Positions 26,756 through 35,038 of a DNA stretch of 59,062 bases are shown in pieces. The notes below the pieces were generated by a model. The model had not been told where the DNA came from. It searched no databases and saw nothing but the letters and a program-made list of their open reading frames with translations. Position 1 is the stretch's first letter. Each line of letters begins with the position of its first letter. Made by a program: the position numbers and the translations under genes. Source of the DNA: Armatimonadota bacterium (lineage in GTDB: Bacteria > Bacillota > Desulfotomaculia > Desulfotomaculales > Nap2-2B); assembly GCA_023511535.1 (NCBI GenBank), contig JAIMBK010000011.1, forward strand, positions 1 through 59,062, written 5' to 3'.

Positions 26756-28567
26756 ATGTTAATTCGTGAGATTATAAATTACGATCCACCTGTGCTGAAT
26801 GAAAATAAAACCCTCGAAGAAGGGATTGAAATTCTTTCGCAGAGGAATTGGGAGTGGGCCATTATTACTGACAACCAGGGATGTCCAGTGGGATATATCC
26901 GTAAAAGACATTTGTTTGAATTAAAAGAAATCGGGGTTAGTTCCGAAACGCATCTTTCCAATCTGGCCAAAAAATTGCCAATTGTCATAGAAGAAACCAG
27001 CATTGAAACAGTGAATGCGGATGGGTCCGACTTAATCGTGGTGGTCGATCAAAAGGGAAAAATGGTCGGGGTAAGCACGCGGGCGCAGTTGATTGCCGCG
27101 CTTCAGGCCGAATGCCGGCACCTCCGCGGGCAGCTTGAAACAGCCCGCATGCGCAACCAGGAATTAGAAGCAATCCTGGAATCGTCGGCGGATAGCATTT
27201 ACGTTACGGACGGAAATGGCGTCACTCTCTGGTTTAACAGTGCGTGTGAACGCCTTACCGGACTGCGGCGTTCGGAAGTGATCGGCAAACACATGCGTGA
27301 ACTGGTCGAGCGGGGAATGCTTTCCGATTCGGGGACCCTCCACGTGCTCCGGGAAAGGAAGACATGTTCCGTCCTGCAGGACGTGATGACCGGGAAAACG
27401 TTGCTGGTTACCAGCACCCCGGTTTTCGACGAAAACGGCAACATTTTTCGCGTCGTGAGCAATTCCCGGGATGTAACCGAGATGGTCAAAGAAATGAATC
27501 AGCTGAAAAAACAGGTGGAAAAAAGCCAGGAATTGCTAGAGAGGTATACGACCGAACTGGAAGAGGTCAGGGCGCGGCAAATGCGGATGGAAAACGTGGT
27601 CGTACTCAGCGAAGAGATGCGAAAGGTATGGGAAACGACGATCCGGGCCGCGCGCATCGACGCGACGGTTTTAATTCGCGGCGAATCGGGAGTGGGCAAG
27701 GAAGTTATCGCCAAGATGCTTCATAAAAACGGGCCGCGTAACAGAGGGCCTTTTATTAAAATCAACTGTGCTTCCATTCCGGAATCACTGCTGGAGTCCG
27801 AACTGTTTGGCTACGAATCGGGGGCTTTCACCGGGGCAAGCAATAAGGGGAAAGCGGGACTGATTGAGCTGGCCAACAAAGGCACCCTCTTTCTGGATGA
27901 AATCGGGGAGTTGCCCTTGAGCATGCAGGCCAAACTGTTGCAGGTCATCCAGGATCACCGCGTATTGCGTTTGGGTGGGACAAAGTACGTCGATCTTGAT
28001 ATCCGGATCATCGCGGCCACAAACAGGGACCTGGAAGAAATGATCAGTCAAGGGCAATTCCGGGAAGATTTATTTTACCGTTTAAACGTCATTTCAATCT
28101 GGATTCCGCCTTTGCGCAGCCGCAGGGACGACATCCCCGCGCTTATCCATCATTTTGTCAATAAGTTTAATGAAAAATACAGCAAAAACAAAAGAATCTC
28201 ACCGGAAACCCTGGATTGCCTGGTCACTTACAGTTGGCCCGGCAACATCAGGGAATTGGAGAACCTGGTCGAACAGTTAGTTATTTTGACCGAAGACGAT
28301 CTAATTCTTCCCATCCATTTGCCAATGCGGTTTAGACTTCCGGAAAGAATCAACAAGTCTCCCTTGATTCTTTACGAAGTGATTCCTTACCGCCAGGCCT
28401 TGCTGGAGATGGAGAGGCAGCTTTATTCCAAGGCTTTTCAACTTCATCAAAACAGTTACAAAGTAGCTGATTTGCTTAAGGTGAGTCAGCCGACGGCAGC
28501 CCGGAAAATAAAAAAATACGTTCGCGGTTTGTCGGTTGATGAAGGAATCCAAAACGAGGATAAGTAA
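26756..28567 (+). CDS. Sigma-54-dependent activator with CBS and PAS domains
   Basis: A 603-residue bacterial enhancer-binding protein. A CBS-domain pair (about 8-115) and a PAS domain (about 132-245) form the sensor part; a short coiled coil leads to the AAA+ domain with Walker A GESGVGKE (309-316), the sigma-54-contacting GAFTGA loop (356-361) and Walker B LFLDEIGEL. The C-terminal helix-turn-helix (about 562-590) is of the TyrR type. CBS pairs commonly bind adenine nucleotides and PAS a small ligand. It precedes a -24/-12 promoter and a nine-gene solute-oxidation operon, which it most likely activates. Start chosen by GGGAGGC upstream. Confidence 0.93.
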   Translation: MLIREIINYDPPVLNENKTLEEGIEILSQRNWEWAIITDNQGCPVGYIRKRHLFELKEIGVSSETHLSNLAKKLPIVIEETSIETVNADGSDLIVVVDQKGKMVGVSTRAQLIAALQAECRHLRGQLETARMRNQELEAILESSADSIYVTDGNGVTLWFNSACERLTGLRRSEVIGKHMRELVERGMLSDSGTLHVLRERKTCSVLQDVMTGKTLLVTSTPVFDENGNIFRVVSNSRDVTEMVKEMNQLKKQVEKSQELLERYTTELEEVRARQMRMENVVVLSEEMRKVWETTIRAARIDATVLIRGESGVGKEVIAKMLHKNGPRNRGPFIKINCASIPESLLESELFGYESGAFTGASNKGKAGLIELANKGTLFLDEIGELPLSMQAKLLQVIQDHRVLRLGGTKYVDLDIRIIAATNRDLEEMISQGQFREDLFYRLNVISIWIPPLRSRRDDIPALIHHFVNKFNEKYSKNKRISPETLDCLVTYSWPGNIRELENLVEQLVILTEDDLILPIHLPMRFRLPERINKSPLILYEVIPYRQALLEMERQLYSKAFQLHQNSYKVADLLKVSQPTAARKIKKYVRGLSVDEGIQNEDK

Positions 28568-28581
28568 ATATTGAATTATGA

Positions 28582-28670
28582 AATTCATCAATGAATTAAG
28601 TTCAAGCATCCTGTATCTTTTGAAGTAGAGAACCGGAGGTAATTTTTTTAATAAATAGATGAATTAAGTT
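28582..28670 (+). promoter_or_regulatory. Candidate upstream activator sites (ATGAATTAAGTT repeats)
   Basis: ATGAATTAAGTT occurs at 28591-28602 and again at 28659-28670. The first copy overlaps an inverted repeat AATTCAT-CA-ATGAATT (28582-28597). They lie roughly 115 and 45 bases before the -24 element, the range used by sigma-54 activators. Confidence 0.5.
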
Positions 28671-28705
28671 ATTTAATTTTTTCCTAAATTTTAGTTCTTG
28701 GATTA

Positions 28706-28721
28706 TGGCACACTTTTTGCA
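28706..28721 (+). promoter_or_regulatory. Sigma-54 (-24/-12) promoter
   Basis: TGGCACACTTTTTGCA matches the consensus TGGCAC-N5-TTGCA, with exactly ten bases between the GG and GC pairs. It is about 80 bases before the alcohol dehydrogenase start and directly after the gene for a sigma-54 activator. Confidence 0.85.
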
Positions 28722-28786
28722 GAATTTAAATAACAACATGATTATCTTAAAAAAGAGTAATTTTAAAAACGGGGAGGAGGAAACTA

Positions 28787-29980
28787 TTGGGAAACAGCTT
28801 TGGCAACATTGCACAGGCAAAACTAGATCAAATCAGTACTTTCCTGGCTCCCAACAAAATAGTTTTTGGTGTTGGGGCGGCCAAACAGGTAGGAAAAGAG
28901 GCCGGTTCTTTTAATGCAAAGAGGGTACTGATTATAACCGATCAGGGGGTGATAAAAGCAGGTATACTAGGCAGTATCCAGGAGTCGTTAAAGGTATTAA
29001 AAATTGAGGCGGACATCTTTGATGGGGTAATTCCTGAACCGCCGTCCGTCGTAATTGACGAATGCGCTCAACTGGCCCGCGCGGGGAAGTATGATGTGAT
29101 TATTGGAGTTGGAGGGGGGAGTTCTTTAGATACGGCCAAAGGAGTCTCTTTAATGGCCGTCAACCAAGGAAAAGTACTCGACTATGCGGGAATTGACTTA
29201 ATTCCCCAAAGAGGTCTTCCGAAAATTTTGCTGCCCACGACGGCGGGCACCGGCAGCGAAGTGACGCGTGTGTTCGTGATTACTGACGAGGCAAACAATA
29301 CGAAAAAAGCTGTGTACAGCAATTTTGCCCTGGCCGACGTAGCGATTGTTGACCCCCTTCTGACCGTCAGCATGCCCCCGGTTGTTACCGCGGATACGGG
29401 TATAGACGCCCTGGTGCACGCCATCGAATGTTTCGTTTCCGTCAACGCTACGCCCTTTTCCGACCTTCTCGCCCTGGAAGCCATTCGCCTGATCGCTGAA
29501 AATTTACCTGCTGCCTACGCCAAGGGCAGCAACCTTGCGGCCAGGTATAAGATGATGCTGGCGGCAACCATTGCAGGAATGGCGTTCACCAGCGGCGGGC
29601 TGGGAGCCGTGCACGGCCTGGCTTACGTTCTTGGCACGGAATACCACCTTTCCCACGGGAGATCTAATGCAATCATGCTGCCTTACGTTATGGATTTCAA
29701 TAAAATCGGCAGTTTAGACAGGTATGCGTGCATTGCCCGGGCGATGGGGGAAAACGTCGAAGGTTTATCCGCCTGCCAGGCTGCGGAAATGGCGGTCACC
29801 GCCGTGAAAAGGTTGCTTGCCGAAGTAAATATCTCCATTAAGCTGGGCGACTACGGAGTTTCCAGGAATGATCTCCCGAAACTGGTGGAAGGAGGTATGC
29901 AGCAAACCAGGCTTTTTGCAACAAATCCCAGGGATTTGCAGGAGGCGGACGTAGAAAAAATTTATTTAGCAGCTTTTTAG
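28787..29980 (+). CDS. Iron-type alcohol dehydrogenase
   Basis: A 397-residue group III (Fe-ADH) NAD(P)-dependent dehydrogenase. The nucleotide-binding GVGGGSSLDTAKG, the PTTAGTGSEVT stretch and metal ligands in DALVHAIECF and GAVHGLAYVLGTEYHLSHG are visible. It oxidises a primary alcohol or reduces the aldehyde. The TTG start follows GGGGAGGAGG. It is the first gene behind the sigma-54 promoter and is followed by a solute-binding protein, so it is probably the first oxidative step on an imported alcohol, or a partner of the downstream aldehyde oxidoreductase. Confidence 0.92.
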   Translation: MGNSFGNIAQAKLDQISTFLAPNKIVFGVGAAKQVGKEAGSFNAKRVLIITDQGVIKAGILGSIQESLKVLKIEADIFDGVIPEPPSVVIDECAQLARAGKYDVIIGVGGGSSLDTAKGVSLMAVNQGKVLDYAGIDLIPQRGLPKILLPTTAGTGSEVTRVFVITDEANNTKKAVYSNFALADVAIVDPLLTVSMPPVVTADTGIDALVHAIECFVSVNATPFSDLLALEAIRLIAENLPAAYAKGSNLAARYKMMLAATIAGMAFTSGGLGAVHGLAYVLGTEYHLSHGRSNAIMLPYVMDFNKIGSLDRYACIARAMGENVEGLSACQAAEMAVTAVKRLLAEVNISIKLGDYGVSRNDLPKLVEGGMQQTRLFATNPRDLQEADVEKIYLAAF

Positions 29981-30003
29981 TTAAAGAAGGAGGAATGCTT
30001 CAA

Positions 30004-31353
30004 GTGAAATGGGGGAAATTGTTAAAACCGTTAGTTCTGGCGACTATGATTTTCGGCTTGATTGGAGTTCTGGCCGGTTGTGGTAAAACTTCCCAGCCAC
30101 CGGCCGCCCAGTCGTCTTCAGAAGAGTTCAAAGAAATCAAAATTGGTTTGCTTAATTCGATGACCGGGGCCTTTGCTCCCGCAGGAGGTCTTGCCGGATA
30201 CCGGGGGCAGCAGATTGCCATCGACATGATCAACGAAAAAGGAGGTGTACTTGGAAAATATAAAGTCGTCCCGGTGGCCGCCGATGCGCAAAGCAACCCC
30301 GATATTGCCATTCGCGAGGCTGAAAGGTTGATTAACGTTGAACGTGTTCCGGTAATCGCCGGTGTTTTTTCAAGCGCCATCGCGGTTCCCGTTGCCCAGC
30401 TATGTGAAAGAAGCAAAACGATCTTCTGGATTCATATCGCGATCTCGGATGCGGTTGTAAAAAGTAAGCACCAACAGTACGTTTTTCGTCCGCAACCGAT
30501 GGGTTCCCAATGGGGGACGGGTACCGTTGATTTTATTAACAGTAATTATAAGCTGTTCGGCGTTTCCAGCCCTGCCGATTTAAAAGTAGCAATCCTTCAC
30601 GAGGACGGCCCTTATGGAGTTTCCTGCGCCGCGGGAAATGAGGAAAGAATTAAAAAGTACGGGATGAATCTTGTGTTAAAACAGTCATATTCAGTTGACA
30701 TCAAAGATATGACCCCGATTATTACCAAGCTCAAGGCTGCCGAGCCGGATGTCATTTTCCACACCGGTTATTTTCCCGATCTGGTTCTGTTTTTCCGGCA
30801 GGCAAGAGAGCTCGGGTTAAAGACCAAGGCAATTTTAGGGCACGGTGCGGGACATGCCGCTTTGCCGGAGATTGGAGAGCAAGTTGGCAAAGATGTGGTC
30901 CAATACGTATTCAACATTGATCCGCCGCCGGCCCAGATTATCGACCCCAAAAAATTAGCACCGGGCCTTGGTGATTTAAACGCCGAGCTTCTCAAAAGGG
31001 TCAAAGAAAAGTATAATACTGATAATCCGGCGACCCATTATACCCAGGGGTTTGTCCATACGTGGATTCTCCTGGACAAGGTTTTGCCTCTTGCCATTGA
31101 GAAATACGGCGGGGTTACCCCGGATGCCATCAGAAAAGCCTGCCTGGATCTCGATATTCCCGAGGGAGGAACTGGCGAGGGGTACGGTGTAAAGTTTGCT
31201 CCTCCGGAAGACGAATATGCCGGCCAGAACCTCCGGGCCTTTCCTACTGTAATGCAGTGGGTCGATGGAAAATGGCGGATTGTATGGCCGGAAAACTTAA
31301 TATCTGCAGAGCCGGTTCTGCCTCTCCCGAAAGACTCACCTTTTGCTAAATAA
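30004..31353 (+). CDS. ABC transporter substrate-binding lipoprotein, Liv type
   Basis: A 449-residue periplasmic-binding-protein-like lipoprotein. The signal ends in the lipobox LAGC (about residue 26), so it is anchored to the outer face of the membrane. The body starts KIGLLNSMTGAFAPAGG, the usual opening of type 1 branched-chain amino acid/amide-binding proteins. The GTG at 30004 has AAGGAGG at a proper distance, unlike the ATG at 29995 which is too close. The binding protein is encoded with a full transporter; the ligand is unknown and need not be an amino acid. Confidence 0.9.
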   Translation: MKWGKLLKPLVLATMIFGLIGVLAGCGKTSQPPAAQSSSEEFKEIKIGLLNSMTGAFAPAGGLAGYRGQQIAIDMINEKGGVLGKYKVVPVAADAQSNPDIAIREAERLINVERVPVIAGVFSSAIAVPVAQLCERSKTIFWIHIAISDAVVKSKHQQYVFRPQPMGSQWGTGTVDFINSNYKLFGVSSPADLKVAILHEDGPYGVSCAAGNEERIKKYGMNLVLKQSYSVDIKDMTPIITKLKAAEPDVIFHTGYFPDLVLFFRQARELGLKTKAILGHGAGHAALPEIGEQVGKDVVQYVFNIDPPPAQIIDPKKLAPGLGDLNAELLKRVKEKYNTDNPATHYTQGFVHTWILLDKVLPLAIEKYGGVTPDAIRKACLDLDIPEGGTGEGYGVKFAPPEDEYAGQNLRAFPTVMQWVDGKWRIVWPENLISAEPVLPLPKDSPFAK

Positions 31354-31485
31354 ACAGGTGACTTGATAACGGAGGTTTTGTGAGCGGTGGGCTTGGTTTG
31401 TTGAAAGCAGGCCCACCCGCTCCGGAATTTCCAGGCCGGATTCAACAGCATTCGTTCTATGTTTATAAAGGATGAGGTAGGTTCT

Positions 31486-32220
31486 ATGCTGGAACTGAGC
31501 AACGTGACGAAAAACTTTGGTGGCCTTTGTGTGTTGAAAAGGGTGAGTTTTACCCTCGGCGAAGGCGAATTTGTTGGTCTGATCGGGCCTAATGGGTCGG
31601 GAAAAACTACTCTGTTTAATATTATCGCCGGTTCGTTGCATCCGGACGGGGGAAAAGTTACGTTCTCCGGCCGGGATATTACCGGTTTTCCGCCAAACAA
31701 AATATGTCGTTTGGGGATTGCACGCACCTTTCAGATTCCCCGGCCGATCAAGACCATGAGCGTAGTGGAAAATGTGATGCTGGGCATTTTCTTTGGCCGG
31801 AAAAATTCCACCGATGCTTCCCGATCTTCCCGGGAGGTAAGGCAAGAAGCTTTTGAATATCTTAACCTGACGGGCCTCCAGGTGGACGAATGGACGATGC
31901 CCCACGAACTAACGGCAGCTGCCTTGCGCAGGCTGGAGTTGGCCAGGGCGTTGGCGACTAAGCCGCAGCTTCTTTTGGTCGACGAATTCATGAGCGGTTT
32001 AAACGCTTCAGAGGTTCTCGAAGCATCCGCCATTTTAAAGAGAATCCGGCGGGAAAAGAAAATTACCATTATCTGGATTGAGCATGTGATGGAATCCCTG
32101 ATGAATCTCGTCGAACGGGTAATCGTTTTAAATTACGGTGAACTAATTGCGGAAGGTAAACCCGCTGAAATTTCCAAAGACAAAAGGGTCATCGAAGTCT
32201 ATCTAGGTGAAGATTTGTAG
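31486..32220 (+). CDS. ABC transporter ATP-binding protein LivG type
   Basis: A 244-residue ATPase of the branched-chain amino acid type transporter. Walker A GPNGSGKT is near residue 37. The signature region reads HELTAAALRRLELARAL, in which the usual LSGG is replaced by LTAA, and the Walker B is LLLVDEFMSGLN with Glu replaced in context D-E-F. The odd signature is also seen in some Liv homologues that pair with a canonical partner; here the partner LivF-type subunit has a normal signature. Start at 31486 is favoured by GAGGTAGG upstream. Confidence 0.88.
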   Translation: MLELSNVTKNFGGLCVLKRVSFTLGEGEFVGLIGPNGSGKTTLFNIIAGSLHPDGGKVTFSGRDITGFPPNKICRLGIARTFQIPRPIKTMSVVENVMLGIFFGRKNSTDASRSSREVRQEAFEYLNLTGLQVDEWTMPHELTAAALRRLELARALATKPQLLLVDEFMSGLNASEVLEASAILKRIRREKKITIIWIEHVMESLMNLVERVIVLNYGELIAEGKPAEISKDKRVIEVYLGEDL

Positions 32221-32298
32221 GCGGAGCACCGGTGTGCGTTCACGGTCTTGCCGGAGTTGCAATTAAGGTGAGGGGATAAATAGAAAGGCTGGTGAATA

Positions 32299-33003
32299 AT
32301 GTTAAGGATTGAGAATCTTTGCTCCGGTTATGGCGGATTCGAAGTGCTCCAGAATATTTCTTTGGAAATGGGGGCCGGCGAAACTGTTGCTGTTTTGGGA
32401 CCAAATGGCGCCGGCAAGTCAACCTTGCTAAAGGTGATTTCGGGGCTGCTCAAACCGACTTCCGGGAAAATTTACTTTGAAGGCCGGCGAATCGACGGGA
32501 AGCCGTCGCACGAAATTGTAGAAATGGGAATCTCCCTCGTTCCAGAGGGAGGGCGGCTTTTCCCCGAGTTGACAGTTTACAACAACCTGCTCGTGGGGGC
32601 ATATAACAAAAGAACCCGCCGGCACTTTAAAGAAACTTTGGAGGAAGTTTTCTCGCTTTTTCCCATCATCAAAGAGCGGCAAAACCAGATTGCCGGTTTA
32701 ATGAGCGGCGGCGAGCGGCAAATGGTGGCCATCGCGCGGGCACTGATGTCCCGGCCCAAGCTGTTGATGCTGGACGAACCTTCTTCGGGGTTGGCCCCCA
32801 AAATTGTGGCGAGCATATTTGAATTTGTCAAGGAAATCAAAGAGCGGGGATATTCCGTTTTAATGGTTGAACAGACAGTTAAAAAGGCGGTTGGTTTAGC
32901 CGATCGCGTTTATCTGCTGGAGTCGGGAAGAATGGTATTTAGCGGCGATCAAACAAGTTTTCTCAACAACCCCAAAATAAAAAGCTCCTATTTAGGAATT
33001 TAA
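32299..33003 (+). CDS. ABC transporter ATP-binding protein LivF type
   Basis: A 234-residue ATPase with Walker A GPNGAGKS (about 36-43), the signature LMSGGERQMVAIARAL near 134-149 and Walker B LLMLDEPSSGL. It forms the second nucleotide-binding subunit of the transporter; its canonical signature may compensate for the unusual one in the LivG-type subunit. Confidence 0.93.
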   Translation: MLRIENLCSGYGGFEVLQNISLEMGAGETVAVLGPNGAGKSTLLKVISGLLKPTSGKIYFEGRRIDGKPSHEIVEMGISLVPEGGRLFPELTVYNNLLVGAYNKRTRRHFKETLEEVFSLFPIIKERQNQIAGLMSGGERQMVAIARALMSRPKLLMLDEPSSGLAPKIVASIFEFVKEIKERGYSVLMVEQTVKKAVGLADRVYLLESGRMVFSGDQTSFLNNPKIKSSYLGI

Positions 33004-33099
33004 GATACGAATTACAAGAAAAAACATTTTTCGGGATGTATGCTTTTCCGGAATTTGCTTTAGTAATTCTTAATCATTCAAAAACGGAGGTCTGCAAAT

Positions 33100-33960
33100 G
33101 TGCTAATTTTAAACGCTGTCATCAATGGTCTATTATTCGGCGGTGTCCTTGCGCTGATGGCTTTTGGTATGAATCTTATGTTCGGCGTGGTGCAAATCGT
33201 CCACCTGGCTTACGGGCAATTCATTATGGTGGGACTCTATCTGGTTTATTTGTTGACTGTCCTGTATCATGTTCCTCTGTTGCTTTCCTGCGTGCTGGCA
33301 ATCATAGCCATCGCCTTGTTAAGCGTTCTGTGTTATTATTCGGTAGTCAAGCCGCTTTTGAAGGCTCCCCCCATTAATCAGTTGCTGGCCCTGGCCGGCC
33401 TGTGGATAGTTCTTGAAAATGCTTGTCTGGCTTTTTTTGGGGCCACCTATAAGGGGGTTCAGGTTGTCCTTCCCGTTTTACACGTTGGCGAAATTTATAT
33501 TGCGGCCAGCAACCTGATTGGTTTTGGAGTGGGTTTAATCACGTTGGGACTGCTCTATCTTTTCCTGAATAAGACATACACCGGGGTAGCCATCCGGGCC
33601 GTCGCCCAGGATACAGAAGTATCGGGGGTAATGGGGATTAACTCCCGAACAATCTATTTAATCACCTTTGTCGTGGGGGGAGCCCTGGCCGGTGTTACAG
33701 CCGCTTGCTTTGTTCCTGTTTACGCGGTTCACCCGCATTTCGGCAGTGCCTTCACGCTACTGGCTTTCATTATCGTTATTTTGGGAGGAATGGGCAATTT
33801 AATCGGAGGATTTATCGGTGCTTTTATTATTGGAGTGGTTACTTCGATCGGTTCCACTTTACTTAACCCGGAGATTGGTCAGATCATCGCCCTGTTGATT
33901 TGTTTATTGATTATTATCCTCAGACCGCAAGGACTTTTAGGAGTGAGGGCAAGAACATGA
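33100..33960 (+). CDS. ABC transporter permease LivH type
   Basis: A 286-residue membrane protein with about eight hydrophobic helices and the family stretch MAFGMNLMFGVVQIVHLAYG near the N-terminus. The C-terminal cytoplasmic loop I-R-A-V-A-Q-D contacts the ATPases. It starts with GTG at 33100, since an ATG two bases earlier is out of frame. Its stop overlaps the next permease (ATGA). Confidence 0.92.
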   Translation: MLILNAVINGLLFGGVLALMAFGMNLMFGVVQIVHLAYGQFIMVGLYLVYLLTVLYHVPLLLSCVLAIIAIALLSVLCYYSVVKPLLKAPPINQLLALAGLWIVLENACLAFFGATYKGVQVVLPVLHVGEIYIAASNLIGFGVGLITLGLLYLFLNKTYTGVAIRAVAQDTEVSGVMGINSRTIYLITFVVGGALAGVTAACFVPVYAVHPHFGSAFTLLAFIIVILGGMGNLIGGFIGAFIIGVVTSIGSTLLNPEIGQIIALLICLLIIILRPQGLLGVRART

Positions 33961-34985
33961 AGTTCATGGAGAATTTCAAGAAAGGAACCCCGCTGTTAAT
34001 CCTGGCTCTTTTGATGATTTGCCCTTTTGTTTTTTCATCGCCTTACCTTCTCCATATCTTCATTCTTATTTTTATCTGGTCTTACGTGACGACAGTATGG
34101 TCCTATATGGGCCGTTTTGGAATCATTTCCCTGGGGCACGGCGCCTTCTTCGGAATCGGCGTTTATACCACGGCACTTCTTTTTAATCTCTACAACGTTT
34201 CACCCTGGTTGGGGATGTTGGCCGGCGGCCTGGCAGCGGCGACAATCGCTGTTATTTTAGGCTACAGTTGTTTTAAATTCGGAGTTATTGGCCATTACTT
34301 CGCCATCGCTACTTTGGTCCTGGCAGAAATTATCACCCTTGTCATTATCGCTTTGCGGGACACCCTGGAAACAGGCGGAAAGTTGGGTCTTACGGTCCGC
34401 AGCCTGGGAACGTCGCCGCTTTTCTTTCAATTTGAGAACAAGCTGATTTTTTATTATCTAACTTTAGCACTTTTAGGGTTGGCTTTGTTAATCTGGAAAA
34501 AAATCGATGATAGCAAAGTGCAAAGGGCTTTAAAAGCTGTTGGCGAAGACGAAGAAGCAGCTTTGTCCCTGGGAATTGACGTTGTAAAATACAAAACTAC
34601 TATGTTTGCGGTAAGTGCGTTTATGACCGCCCTGGGGGGAACGGCTTATATTCAATTTACCATGTTTGCCGACCCCACTACTTGCACCGGTGTGGGGCTT
34701 TCCCTGGGGATTGTGTTTAAGGCAATCATTGGTGGGATGTTTACTCTCTGGGGGCCAACAATCGGATCTGCATTGATCGTTGTTCTGGAAGAATATACGA
34801 GATTGGCCCTCGGGAGCGCTTTCGTCAGTTATTCGCAAATAATTTACGGTCTGTTGATCATTATCTTAATCAGGTTCCTTCCCGGGGGTCTTTACGGAAC
34901 ATTCAGCGACCTTTTCCGGCAAAAACGGAAGCGGGAGGTCCAGGTACTGTTGTCTGGACGGCAGGCGGCTGATCCTTACAAATAA
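33957..34985 (+). CDS. ABC transporter permease LivM type
   Basis: A 342-residue membrane permease with the typical WSYMGRFGIISLGHGAFFGI stretch and the A-L-K-A-V-G-E-D-E coupling loop near residue 193. It forms the channel with the LivH-type permease. It is followed after about 50 bases by the aldehyde oxidoreductase gene. Confidence 0.92.
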   Translation: MKFMENFKKGTPLLILALLMICPFVFSSPYLLHIFILIFIWSYVTTVWSYMGRFGIISLGHGAFFGIGVYTTALLFNLYNVSPWLGMLAGGLAAATIAVILGYSCFKFGVIGHYFAIATLVLAEIITLVIIALRDTLETGGKLGLTVRSLGTSPLFFQFENKLIFYYLTLALLGLALLIWKKIDDSKVQRALKAVGEDEEAALSLGIDVVKYKTTMFAVSAFMTALGGTAYIQFTMFADPTTCTGVGLSLGIVFKAIIGGMFTLWGPTIGSALIVVLEEYTRLALGSAFVSYSQIIYGLLIIILIRFLPGGLYGTFSDLFRQKRKREVQVLLSGRQAADPYK

Positions 34986-35038
34986 AAGATAGAAATTAAA
35001 GAAAAAAATGGTATATTATTTTACCGGAGGGTTAAATA

